Part shown: positions 51,522-59,664 of the stretch, in pieces
Layout of the letters: every line of letters begins with the position of its first letter
Position numbering within the stretch: the first letter of the stretch is position 1
Origin: Constantimarinum furrinae
Lineage (GTDB): Bacteria > Bacteroidota > Bacteroidia > Flavobacteriales > Flavobacteriaceae
Assembly: GCF_014295415.1 (NCBI RefSeq)
Contig: NZ_CP052909.1
Location: 124,001 to 188,000 of the forward strand
Direction: 5' to 3'
DNA length: 64,000 nt
Made by a program: the position numbers and the translations under genes
The notes under the pieces: model-generated
What the model saw: the letters and a program-made list of their open reading frames with translations, nothing else
Database searches by the model: none
Told to the model about the DNA's origin: nothing

Positions 51522-52150
51522 GCAATTGGCTAATTTATGGAATTGGCTTTCTGGCTCAAATTCTTTTCTCCGGAAGACTACTGGTGCAATGGATCATTTC
51601 GGAAAAGGAAAAACGCATCATTACGCCTTCGCTGTTCTGGAAACTGAGTTTACTGGCTTCTTTTCTCTTGTTTGTTTACGGACATTTACGGGATGATTTT
51701 GCCATTATGCTGGGGCAATCGCTTACCTACTATATATACATACGAAATTTACAACTACAAGGCGAATGGCAGAAATCTCCTAAGATTTTGCGATGGTTCT
51801 TAATTGTTTTTCCAGTCTTTGTTGTGATCTATGCCTATAACAACGGAGAATACGATCTGGAGCAATTATTTCACAATGAGAATATTCCGCTTTGGCTGTT
51901 GGTGCTTGGGATTGTTTCACAGCTTATATTTACCCTACGGTTTGTATATCAGTGGATCTATTCTGAGAAGACTAAAAGTTCACAGCTCCCGGTCGGGTTC
52001 TGGGGCATGAGTGTGGTTGGGGCATCGTTGATCCTCGCCTATGCCATCTTTAGAAAGGATCCGGTTTTGTTTGTGGGACATATTGCCGGACTCATCATTT
52101 ATGTGAGAAATATATTCATCTGGAAAAAAGAAAAAAATAACCATGTCTGA
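51518..52150 (+). CDS. Tandem LAB_N-domain membrane protein (possible lipid-sugar flippase)
   Basis: 210 residues with an internal duplication. Copy 1 (about 1-80) contains QILFSGRLLVQWIISEK (14-30); copy 2 (about 125-205) contains QLIFTLRFVYQWIYSEK (135-151). Both have a small triple-helix bundle and a closing Y-x-R-N (YIYIRN, IIYVRN). The unit is the lipid-A-disaccharide-synthase N-terminal domain (LAB_N), which I recall being grouped with PQ-loop/SWEET transporters. Two three-helix bundles joined by one helix would be a SWEET-like arrangement. Between an Und-P-sugar synthase and a GT83 transferase, flipping the lipid-linked sugar is a reasonable guess. Confidence 0.85.
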   Translation: MSNWLIYGIGFLAQILFSGRLLVQWIISEKEKRIITPSLFWKLSLLASFLLFVYGHLRDDFAIMLGQSLTYYIYIRNLQLQGEWQKSPKILRWFLIVFPVFVVIYAYNNGEYDLEQLFHNENIPLWLLVLGIVSQLIFTLRFVYQWIYSEKTKSSQLPVGFWGMSVVGASLILAYAIFRKDPVLFVGHIAGLIIYVRNIFIWKKEKNNHV

Positions 52151-53774
52151 AAAAAGATACATCTGGATACTTGTTATCGCGATCCTGACGATCTTTTTTG
52201 TCAATCTCGATGCGATCTATGTGAATATCATGGAGGCCCGTAATTTTACCACAGCCCGGGAAATGTTACATGATGGTAACTGGTTGTTAACAACTCTAAA
52301 CGGAGAACCCAGATATGAAAAGCCTCCCTTACCCACATGGCTTACTGCAATTTCTGCTGCCCTTTTTGGTATTAAGAATCTTATTGCTTTACGATTACCA
52401 GCGGCGATTATCACGCTGGTACTAATCCTTTTTTCGTATAAATTTTCGCTACGGCTTACCCAGAATAAAATGTGGGCGTTGGTGAGTTCGCTCATCATGG
52501 CGACTTCCTTTTATATCATTTTTGCCGGAAGAAACGGACAATGGGATATTTTTACCCATGGTTTTATGATGGGTTGTATCTATTTTCTCTATCGCTTCTT
52601 TACTGAAGAGCGAAACAAATACACTTTTTCGCTGGTTGCGGCTCTTTTCTTTGGCTGCTCCTTTATGAGTAAAGGTCCGGTGTCTTTTTATGCCTTGCTA
52701 TTGCCTTTTCTTATTAGTTACGGGATCGTTTTTAAGTACAAGGGATTACGGTCCAGAACAATTCCGTTGATCGTGTTCTTGATTGTTGGCCTTATTTTGT
52801 CGGGGTGGTGGCATTGGTATACCTATACCTACGATCCTGTGGCCGTCGCCGAGATCACAGAAAAAGAAACCTCAAACTGGACAGGATACAATGTGCGTCC
52901 GTTCTATTATTACTGGAGTTTCTTTACCCAAAGTGGAGTCTGGACCATTCCTGCCTTCGTAGGATTGCTCTATCCTTATCTCAAAAACCGAGTATTCGAC
53001 AAGAAAGCCTATTTGTTTACATTCTTATGGACGCTGATTTCGGTGGTGTTGTTGAGTATTATTCCTGAAAAGAAATCCCGTTATCTGCTTCCGGTCTTGA
53101 TCCCGTTGGCGTTGAATACCGGGTTTTATATTGAATATCTGTTCCGATCTTTCGATTCGCTCAAAGATCCACGAGAATCCTTGCCGGTTTACTTTAATTT
53201 TGGATTAATTGGTTTTATCGCCTTAATATTCCCCGTGGCCGGGTACTTTTACCTGAACGAGCAATTAAGTGGGAACTGGATCTGGTTTTCACTTTTGAGT
53301 ATATCATTACTCCTAATTGGCTTTTTTATGTTTAGAAATCTGTTTCGGAAACATATTAGACCTGTTTTTTTCTTAACCATCGCATTTATAATCGCCGTTA
53401 TGTGCTTCGGAATGCCCCTTGCAAAAACGCTTACCGTGAACAACGGTTATAAATCGCTTGCCGAATTGAACAGCTGGCAGGCCGAAGAAAATGTCACGGT
53501 TTATGAATTTACCTACTTCACACCTGAATTGATATGGGCTTACGGGAAACCATTAGAAGTACTCTCGAAGGGAGGTAACATTAAAATCCCTGAAGAGGAA
53601 AAATTTGGGGTATTGGTTGCAGCCGAAGATCTACCATTGTTTGAAGAAACATTTTCCGAATTTAACCGAAAAAAGGTAGTCCGGTATGATATGAATGCTA
53701 AGGGAGAAAAAGATGCTTCGCATAAAACGCGATTATATCGTGATCTCTATCTCGTGACGAAATCCTCTGAATAA
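52143..53774 (+). CDS. ArnT-like GT83 lipid-sugar glycosyltransferase
   Basis: 543 residues. Many hydrophobic spans and, in the first outer loop, IMEARNFTTAREML, GNWLLTTLNGEPRYEKPPLP: the acidic residue, R and KPPL motif of ArnT/GT83 and PMT-type enzymes. FAGRNGQWDIF and SKGPV follow. It uses a polyprenyl-phosphate sugar at the outer face of the inner membrane to glycosylate lipid A or another acceptor. An 8-nt overlap with the LAB_N gene completes a three-gene operon. Confidence 0.93.
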   Translation: MSEKRYIWILVIAILTIFFVNLDAIYVNIMEARNFTTAREMLHDGNWLLTTLNGEPRYEKPPLPTWLTAISAALFGIKNLIALRLPAAIITLVLILFSYKFSLRLTQNKMWALVSSLIMATSFYIIFAGRNGQWDIFTHGFMMGCIYFLYRFFTEERNKYTFSLVAALFFGCSFMSKGPVSFYALLLPFLISYGIVFKYKGLRSRTIPLIVFLIVGLILSGWWHWYTYTYDPVAVAEITEKETSNWTGYNVRPFYYYWSFFTQSGVWTIPAFVGLLYPYLKNRVFDKKAYLFTFLWTLISVVLLSIIPEKKSRYLLPVLIPLALNTGFYIEYLFRSFDSLKDPRESLPVYFNFGLIGFIALIFPVAGYFYLNEQLSGNWIWFSLLSISLLLIGFFMFRNLFRKHIRPVFFLTIAFIIAVMCFGMPLAKTLTVNNGYKSLAELNSWQAEENVTVYEFTYFTPELIWAYGKPLEVLSKGGNIKIPEEEKFGVLVAAEDLPLFEETFSEFNRKKVVRYDMNAKGEKDASHKTRLYRDLYLVTKSSE

Positions 53775-53848
53775 CCTTCAGACGTCGTGTTAGGGATACA
53801 CCTGTATGTATAGCGAAGGAGGACACACCCAATAAAGAGAACAAAGAA

Positions 53849-54415
53849 CTATTTTACAAGCTTGCGTCGCACCAGCGCCTGCAGTTTATAGAAAAGGAAA
53901 CCGATACCACTACCGAAACACATTCCAACGATAAGGTCTAACGGATAATGAACGCCAAGATAGAGCCGACTATAGGCTGTCATTACAGCCCAAAGGAGCA
54001 GAAGAAACGGCAAGTAATAGTACTTATGGCGCAATAGGAGGCCTAGGAATACCGCAGCCGCCATAGAACTGGCCGCGTGTGCCGAAAAAAATCCAAATCG
54101 GCCACAACCCTTTGCGACGAATCGCATTGAATCCTGAAGACTTTCTACACGACACGGTCTGGGTCGTTCGAGTCCGTATTTGAATAAATTTGCCAATTGA
54201 TCGGTGGTGGTGATCATTAATGCGACAGTAACAAGGATCACAAGGGTTGCTTTTAAACCGAATTCCTTGTAGATAAGGACAAGTAAAATAAAATAAATGG
54301 GGATGGAAGACCATTTTTCGGTGACGATGAGCCAGAAACCGTCCCAGGAATCTGTTCCCAGATTATTGAGAAAAAGAAAGAGTTGTGTATCGTATTTAAG
54401 TAATTCCTCAATCAT
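53849..54415 (-). CDS. PAP2-family membrane phosphatase
   Basis: 188 residues with about five spans. The three phosphatase motifs are KYGLERPRP (C1), SAHAASSMA (C2; canonical PSGH is replaced by S-A-H) and SRLYLGVHYPLDL (C3). Such enzymes dephosphorylate undecaprenyl pyrophosphate, lipid A or phospholipids. Nearby GT83 and LAB_N genes suggest a lipid-linked sugar or lipid A setting. Starts within the stop of the upstream 76-residue gene (8-nt overlap). Confidence 0.92.
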   Translation of the reverse strand: MIEELLKYDTQLFLFLNNLGTDSWDGFWLIVTEKWSSIPIYFILLVLIYKEFGLKATLVILVTVALMITTTDQLANLFKYGLERPRPCRVESLQDSMRFVAKGCGRFGFFSAHAASSMAAAVFLGLLLRHKYYYLPFLLLLWAVMTAYSRLYLGVHYPLDLIVGMCFGSGIGFLFYKLQALVRRKLVK

Positions 54416-54638
54416 TTTCGTAGCGCGCTACTTCCCGGTCATAGAATTGAGTGGCCTCCCGGATGTAATTTTCGGCTTCAGTTTCCAATTCTTTCTGGTC
54501 GTGATTGTCAAATTCTTCGAGCCATTCCACCTCATCGGTTGCCAGGTCGATGATAAAACGAGGAAAGTCGGTATGGATCACAAAGATCGCATCGGGATGA
54601 TCGGTATTATCTCCAAGAAGGTACTTTGGAATATTCAT
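54408..54638 (-). CDS. Small conserved-looking acidic protein (unknown)
   Basis: 76 residues: MNIPKYLLGDNTDHPDAIFV, then IIDLATDEVEWLEEFD and a helical acidic C-terminus. No signal peptide or membrane span, so cytoplasmic. Translationally coupled to the PAP2 gene by an 8-nt overlap, which supports a real gene. I recognise no family with a function. Confidence 0.7.
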   Translation of the reverse strand: MNIPKYLLGDNTDHPDAIFVIHTDFPRFIIDLATDEVEWLEEFDNHDQKELETEAENYIREATQFYDREVARYEND

Positions 54639-54686
54639 GAAATAAATTTTATGCTAAAATACGAGGAAAATCAGAAAGTAGCACCA

Positions 54687-56075
54687 TTAGCTCTCATCGG
54701 CCTCGGAGAGGGCAATTTGTCTTTTGGACAAATAATTAAATCGCACAGATAGAAGTACTGCTGAAACCGTTAATCCCGCGAGCAGACCTATCCAAATCCC
54801 GGAGCTGCCGTAATCGCCGTACATACTCAAATAAAAGGAAATAGGGAACCCTATCAGCCAGTACGCAATAAAAGTGATAAGTGTAGGGATCTTTACATCC
54901 TGCATCCCTCGCAATACGCCCAGGGCAACTACCTGAATAGCATCACTAATCTGAAACACAGCTGCGATAAGCATGAGTTTTGCTGCTATCGAAACCACCT
55001 GAAAGTTATCGGTAAAATTGGCGGTATCGTCATAATCAAGGTACAATTTTGGCAAACTGGTATTAAAGATCATAAAGAAGATCGCAAAAACCACAGCGAA
55101 CAAGGTCGTTACCAGAAAAATCGAGAATGCAATTCGTCGCAACTCCTTAAATCGTTTTAGACCCTTTTGATTACCTACTCGAATCATGGCGGCTACACTA
55201 AAGCCCATGGCAACCATAAAGGTCATGGAGGATAGATTTAAAGCGATCTGATTTGCCGCTTGTGGGTTTTTACCAAGGATCCCCGAGAGCCAGATGGCGG
55301 CAGTAAAAATGGCAACTTCAAAAAACATCTGTAGGGCCGAAGGGAATCCCAGGTTCAGGATCTTCTTCAGCATATTCTTAGTAAGATCGAATATCCTGAT
55401 GTGAAGTACATATTCTCTCGATTTGTGATGCTGTGACAGCATATACCACAGATATCCCACCATGATAAGCCGGGAAGCGAGGGTACCAATAGCGGCACCA
55501 ACGAGACCAAGTTGCGGAAAACCAAACTTACCGAAAATGAACACATAATTTAGCATTACGTTAACCACGTTCGCAGCAATTGTCGCATACATGGGGTATT
55601 TTGTTAACGACAAGCCATCACTAAATTGCTTAAACGCCTGAAAAATAATAAGAGGAATTAAAGAGATCGCCACCAGATTCAAGTACGGCATCGCCAGATC
55701 TACCACTTCAGGAGGCTGTTTCATATAGTACATTAGCGGTTTGGCGATAAATACCATAAGGAACAATGCAATACTCAACACGGTACACAGGAATAACCCG
55801 TGCTTGAATGCCGATTTCCCTTTCCTGAAATTTCCTTCGCTGTCTGCTTCGGCGACCAATGGTGTGATTGCGGTTGAAAAACCGATACCTAGAGACATGG
55901 CGATAAACATAAAACTGTTCCCGAGTGAAACTGCGGCCAATTCGGCAGTTCCCAGCTGCCCTACCATGATATTATCCACCAATGCAACCAGCGTATGGCC
56001 GAGCATACCCAAGATAACCGGCGTCGCCAGTGAGATATTATACTTAAACTCCTTTGTGTAGTCTGATAGGGTCAA
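54687..56075 (-). CDS. MATE family efflux transporter
   Basis: 462 residues from TTG at 56075 (TLSDYTKEFKYNISLATPVI). The frame continues to a TTG at 56120, but that codon falls in the promoter. About 12 membrane helices in two homologous halves. GMLGHTLVALVDNIMVGQLG and a later LGFPSALQMFFEVAIF mark the two repeats. It exports cationic drugs or metabolites using Na+ or H+. The 5' end overlaps a Bacteroidetes promoter, giving a short leader. Confidence 0.92.
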   Translation of the reverse strand: MTLSDYTKEFKYNISLATPVILGMLGHTLVALVDNIMVGQLGTAELAAVSLGNSFMFIAMSLGIGFSTAITPLVAEADSEGNFRKGKSAFKHGLFLCTVLSIALFLMVFIAKPLMYYMKQPPEVVDLAMPYLNLVAISLIPLIIFQAFKQFSDGLSLTKYPMYATIAANVVNVMLNYVFIFGKFGFPQLGLVGAAIGTLASRLIMVGYLWYMLSQHHKSREYVLHIRIFDLTKNMLKKILNLGFPSALQMFFEVAIFTAAIWLSGILGKNPQAANQIALNLSSMTFMVAMGFSVAAMIRVGNQKGLKRFKELRRIAFSIFLVTTLFAVVFAIFFMIFNTSLPKLYLDYDDTANFTDNFQVVSIAAKLMLIAAVFQISDAIQVVALGVLRGMQDVKIPTLITFIAYWLIGFPISFYLSMYGDYGSSGIWIGLLAGLTVSAVLLSVRFNYLSKRQIALSEADES

Positions 56076-56093
56076 GGGCGCAATTATAAAGTG

Positions 56094-56120
56094 CAAAGGT
56101 AGTAAACCATATTGGTTCAA
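56094..56120 (-). promoter_or_regulatory. Bacteroidetes-type promoter of the MATE gene
   Basis: Minus strand TTG (56120-56118) as -33, 16-nt spacer, TACCTTTG (56101-56094) as -7. The transcript would start near 56087, so the TTG at 56120 cannot be the start codon and TTG 56075 is favoured. Confidence 0.65.
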
Positions 56121-56151
56121 AATTTTATAACTTTCCGTAAAATTTTAAAGT

Positions 56152-56607
56152 ATGCAATCCAAGGCGAAAACACCCGAAGAATATATTAATGAGCTTCCTG
56201 AAGACCGTAAGGAAGTTATTTCCAAATTGCGAAAAACAATATTGGATAACCTGCCCGATGGGTTTCAGGAAACCATGGGATACGGAATGATAGGCTATGT
56301 GGTTCCGCATTCAATTTATCCCGATGGTTACCATTGCGATCCCACCACGCCCTTGCCGTTTATAAGTCTGGCGTCACAAAAGAATCATATTGGTTTCTAT
56401 CATATGGGAATTTACAGTGATCCGGAATTATTGAAATGGTTTACCGACGAATATCCGAAGTATGTTTCTAATAAACTGGATATGGGTAAAAGCTGTATTC
56501 GCTTTAAGAATATGAATAAAATCCCTTATGAATTGCTGGGTGAACTTGCTTCAAAAATGACACCGGAAGACTGGGTAAAGAAATACGAAAGCGTAATTAA
56601 AAATTAG
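56152..56607 (+). CDS. DUF1801 domain protein
   Basis: 151 residues. AKTPEEYINELPEDRKEVISKLRKTI, then ETMGYGMIGY, FISLASQKNHIGFY and MGKSCIRFKNMNKIPYELLG: the DUF1801 (YdhG-like) fold, a small alpha/beta protein. Cytoplasmic. Divergent from the MATE gene with 76 nt between start codons. Its stop codon overlaps the convergent DUF2071 stop by 4 nt (56604-56607). Function not established. Confidence 0.88.
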   Translation: MQSKAKTPEEYINELPEDRKEVISKLRKTILDNLPDGFQETMGYGMIGYVVPHSIYPDGYHCDPTTPLPFISLASQKNHIGFYHMGIYSDPELLKWFTDEYPKYVSNKLDMGKSCIRFKNMNKIPYELLGELASKMTPEDWVKKYESVIKN

Positions 56608-57314
56608 TGGATGATCCGTTTATTTTCGACGGTTATCACCGAACCTTCTGCTAACATTACCGATGTAGGTTCCATTGTATTTAAAAATGCAAAGTCCCTA
56701 CCGTAAATCGTTTTAAAATTGAAATCGACAGAGTATTCCTTAACCGGGTAAATTTCCCATTTAGGATGTGTTACTTCGTATTCCACGGTTTTGGTTTTAC
56801 CAATTCTACTATAGCCCCAATAATGTTCGGTTATAAATTCTTCTTCTGAATTCGGAATAATTTTTTCTGAAGTTTTTTCTGAAAGCAGGTCAATGGTATG
56901 CCATATATCCCGGTTTTTGACGCCGTATGAAGTGCGAAGGCCGTCCTTCTGAAGCATCCAGAGGTGATTCATCTTTCTCGTTTCATAGTGCTCCTTATAA
57001 AATGTATTTGCGATAAAAGTAATGGCGCGTTTTGGAACGATCTCTTTAATAAACACCACCCCTCTTTTGGTATTGTGTCCGGTTTTGTACGTTACATAGA
57101 ATCGCAGGTTTACTTCTTCAAAATCTGTGTGGAACGGAAACTTAACCCCCAGAACACGGGTATTTTTAAAAAGAAATCCCACTAAGCTAATGTAGCATTT
57201 GGAATTCCAGAGATCGAGTTCGGTTTTATAGGGCAGATAAGGTAAAAGCACCGAGGGATCGACCACGTAATTTGCTATGGCCAATCTCCTCCATTCTGCT
57301 TTTAAAAAACTCAC
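56604..57314 (-). CDS. DUF2071 (YqjF-like) protein
   Basis: 236 residues from a GTG at 57314. FLKAEWRRLAIANYVVDPSVL, LLPYLPYKTELDLW, YISLVGFLF, NLRFYVTY and RGVVFIKEIVPKRA are DUF2071 landmarks; the family has an acetoacetate-decarboxylase-like barrel. No signal peptide. It begins 3 nt after the M28 peptidase stop, so it is probably cotranscribed with it. Biochemical role unknown. Confidence 0.9.
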   Translation of the reverse strand: MSFLKAEWRRLAIANYVVDPSVLLPYLPYKTELDLWNSKCYISLVGFLFKNTRVLGVKFPFHTDFEEVNLRFYVTYKTGHNTKRGVVFIKEIVPKRAITFIANTFYKEHYETRKMNHLWMLQKDGLRTSYGVKNRDIWHTIDLLSEKTSEKIIPNSEEEFITEHYWGYSRIGKTKTVEYEVTHPKWEIYPVKEYSVDFNFKTIYGRDFAFLNTMEPTSVMLAEGSVITVENKRIIH

Positions 57315-57317
57315 ATT

Positions 57318-58730
57318 TTAATTTTTGATATCACTTACTTCGTTTACAACCCCGTATTTATCAATAAGGTAAATTAGACTTGCCATGGTAGCGCCACCCA
57401 ATTCCAGTTCGCGTTTGTTTACGGCATCGAAGGTATCACTTTCGGCATGATGGTAATCGAAATACCGCTGACTGTCGGGTCTGAGCCCCGCCAAAACCGG
57501 CGCATTGCCTTTGAGGGGACCAATATCTGCTCCGCTGCCGCCCTTTTCAAAATAGTGAATAAGGTAAGGTTTAAACAAGGGTTTCCAACTTAGGATTTGT
57601 TCAAAATTGGCATCGTCTGTATCGAAAGAGAAACCACGGGGTGTGAATCCGCCCGCGTCACTTTCGAGGGCGAAAATGTGTTGTTCATTTTTAAGGCGGG
57701 CATTCTCAGCATATTTATTTCCACCTCTCAATCCGTTCTCTTCATTCATAAACAACACCACTCTTATACTGTGTTCCGGTTTATATTTTATCTGTTTAAA
57801 CAATCGAAGGACCTCCATGGATTGCACACAGCCGGCACCATCGTCATGCGATCCGTCGCCCAGATCCCAGGAATCGAGGTGTCCACCCACCACTATGTAT
57901 TTATTAGGATATTTTGAGCCCGTGATCTCTCCTACCACATTATAGGACTGTACGTCGGGATATACTTTACAATTCTGTTTAAAGTAAAATTTAAGATCGG
58001 GTTTTATCTTTAATGCGCTGCTTAGATATTCGGCACCATTGGTACTAATTGCACAGGCAGGGATTCGTTTGTCTGCCGGGAGATCTCCATAGGACATGGT
58101 TCCGGTATGTGGAAAATCGTCTAATCTCAGGGTCATAGAACGGACGATCACCCCTACGGCACCGTATTGTGCAGCTTCCAAAGCTCCGGAATAGCGCTGA
58201 TCCACACAACCGCCATAGGCTTCAAAGGTATGAATAAGATCGGCACGCATGGGTCTGTTATAGAATACGATCTTCCCTTCAATTTGCGCTCTTCCGTATC
58301 GGGCAAGGTCTTCAATCCCCTGTACTTCGATCACTTCAGCTTTTAGTCCCAGATCGTTAGTAGCCACAGATCCGCCCAGAGCGCAAATATTGGCTACAGT
58401 AGAAGTTCCCGGTGCTGTTTCGATATAGGCGTATTCCTTGAAACCTCGTGTCCATTTGGGCACCATGACCGGTTGAAGCCAGACCTTGTCCAAACCAAGT
58501 TTGTTGAGTTCGGCCTCCGTATATTTTACAGCCTGCTCTGCTTGTATGGATCCCGAAAGTCGTCCGCCAATCTCGTTGGAGAGATAATCCAGCCATTCAT
58601 AACTTTTGCCGTTGAGCAAAGCCATATCGTAGATGCTTCGGATAGTAAGGGAATCCTGGGTATTTACCTTTTGGGAATATGTTTCAGAAAAAAATAAAGA
58701 AATAAAAAACAGGGCTAAGAGTTGCTTCAT
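57318..58730 (-). CDS. Secreted M28-family metallopeptidase
   Basis: 470 residues. Signal peptide about 1-19 (ALFFISLFFSETYSQ). A PA-like insert lies near 130-260. The M28 zinc site is seen in order: GGHLDSWDLGDGSHDDGAG (His and bridging Asp), MNEENGLRGG (Glu-Glu), ALESDAGG (Asp) and YHHAESDT (His). It should act as an exported aminopeptidase or glutamate carboxypeptidase-like exopeptidase, close in layout to carboxypeptidase Q. Exported but with no T9SS tail, so periplasmic. Confidence 0.94.
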   Translation of the reverse strand: MKQLLALFFISLFFSETYSQKVNTQDSLTIRSIYDMALLNGKSYEWLDYLSNEIGGRLSGSIQAEQAVKYTEAELNKLGLDKVWLQPVMVPKWTRGFKEYAYIETAPGTSTVANICALGGSVATNDLGLKAEVIEVQGIEDLARYGRAQIEGKIVFYNRPMRADLIHTFEAYGGCVDQRYSGALEAAQYGAVGVIVRSMTLRLDDFPHTGTMSYGDLPADKRIPACAISTNGAEYLSSALKIKPDLKFYFKQNCKVYPDVQSYNVVGEITGSKYPNKYIVVGGHLDSWDLGDGSHDDGAGCVQSMEVLRLFKQIKYKPEHSIRVVLFMNEENGLRGGNKYAENARLKNEQHIFALESDAGGFTPRGFSFDTDDANFEQILSWKPLFKPYLIHYFEKGGSGADIGPLKGNAPVLAGLRPDSQRYFDYHHAESDTFDAVNKRELELGGATMASLIYLIDKYGVVNEVSDIKN

Positions 58731-58741
58731 AATGAAAAATT

Positions 58742-58767
58742 AAAAAGTGCTTCTGTTTATTCAGAAG
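58742..58767 (-). terminator. Weak terminator after ppk2
   Basis: Minus strand: CTTCTG, 6-nt loop, CAGAAG (58767-58750), then a five-T run at 58746-58742. Short stem, 12 nt after the ppk2 stop. It may only partly separate ppk2 from the M28 gene. Confidence 0.5.
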
Positions 58768-58779
58768 AAAACACAATAG

Positions 58780-59658
58780 TTATTCAGATTGTAAACGTTC
58801 TTTATATTCAGAAATTTTAGCTTTTATCTCAGGATCCAGTTCGGGCTCTTTAATATCGTCATATTTTTTTAATTCTTCAAGAAGAATATGAGCCACGATC
58901 AATCGGGCTGCAGGCTTATCGTCTGAAGGAATAGCGTACCACGGTGCATGGGGTTTGGAAGTACGGTTGATGGCGTCTTCATAACAGTGCATATATGTAT
59001 CCCAGAGTTCACGCTCATCAAGATCTCCCGGAGAAAATTTCCAATTCTTGTTGGGTTTGTTGAGGCGACGAATAAGGCGATTCTTTTGTTCTTCTTTGGA
59101 GAGGTTAAGGAAGAATTTAAATATGATGGTTCCGTTTTGTGCAATGGTCTTTTCAAAATTGTTGATCTGTTCGAAACGCTTATCCCAGAACCTTTCATTA
59201 ATGTCTTCAGTACTGTGTACTTCGGGCAGATTCTCTCCTAAAATGTATCCCGGATGAACGCGTGTCACTAACACATTTTCGTAGTGGGTCCGATTAAACA
59301 CACCAAATTTACCTCTGGCGGGCAATGCGATGTAATGTCTCCAGATATAGTCGTGTTTCCGTTCCAATTCGGTAGGAACCTTAAAACTGTGCACGACCAC
59401 CCCGCGGGCATTAAAGTCCTTAAAGACTTCACGAATTAGGCTGTCTTTACCGGCAGTATCCATGCCTTGTAAACATACGAGTACGGCGTATTTTCCATGG
59501 GCGTATAGGGTATCCTGAAGTTTCCCTAGTTGCTTTCGTGTATCCTCCAGAGCATTTTCCAGTTGCTTTTTATCAGCATTGAGATCCACGTTGGTTTTAG
59601 CTTCTGAAAGCTTGAGATGATTTTCAACTTTATAGTCTGAAATTCGAATTTCCTTCAT
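58780..59658 (-). CDS. ppk2: Polyphosphate kinase 2 (PPK2)
   Basis: 292 residues, single domain. Walker A CLQGMDTAGKDSLIREV, the lid region RGVVVHSFKVPTELERKHDYIWRHYI, Walker B FGVFNRTHYENVLVTRVHP, and KFFLNLSKEEQKNRL. These are the PPK2 landmarks of short one-domain enzymes (class I/III) that move phosphate between polyphosphate and nucleotides. Direction and nucleotide preference cannot be read here. It starts 6 nt after the NtrC-like gene stop in a five-gene operon. Confidence 0.94.
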   Translation of the reverse strand: MKEIRISDYKVENHLKLSEAKTNVDLNADKKQLENALEDTRKQLGKLQDTLYAHGKYAVLVCLQGMDTAGKDSLIREVFKDFNARGVVVHSFKVPTELERKHDYIWRHYIALPARGKFGVFNRTHYENVLVTRVHPGYILGENLPEVHSTEDINERFWDKRFEQINNFEKTIAQNGTIIFKFFLNLSKEEQKNRLIRRLNKPNKNWKFSPGDLDERELWDTYMHCYEDAINRTSKPHAPWYAIPSDDKPAARLIVAHILLEELKKYDDIKEPELDPEIKAKISEYKERLQSE

Positions 59659-59664
59659 AATATT

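Noticed and set aside
53775-53848. Terminator or repeat between the GT83 and PAP2 genes
   Set aside because: Only weak partial symmetry (ATACA/TGTAT) without a T-run; nothing firm.
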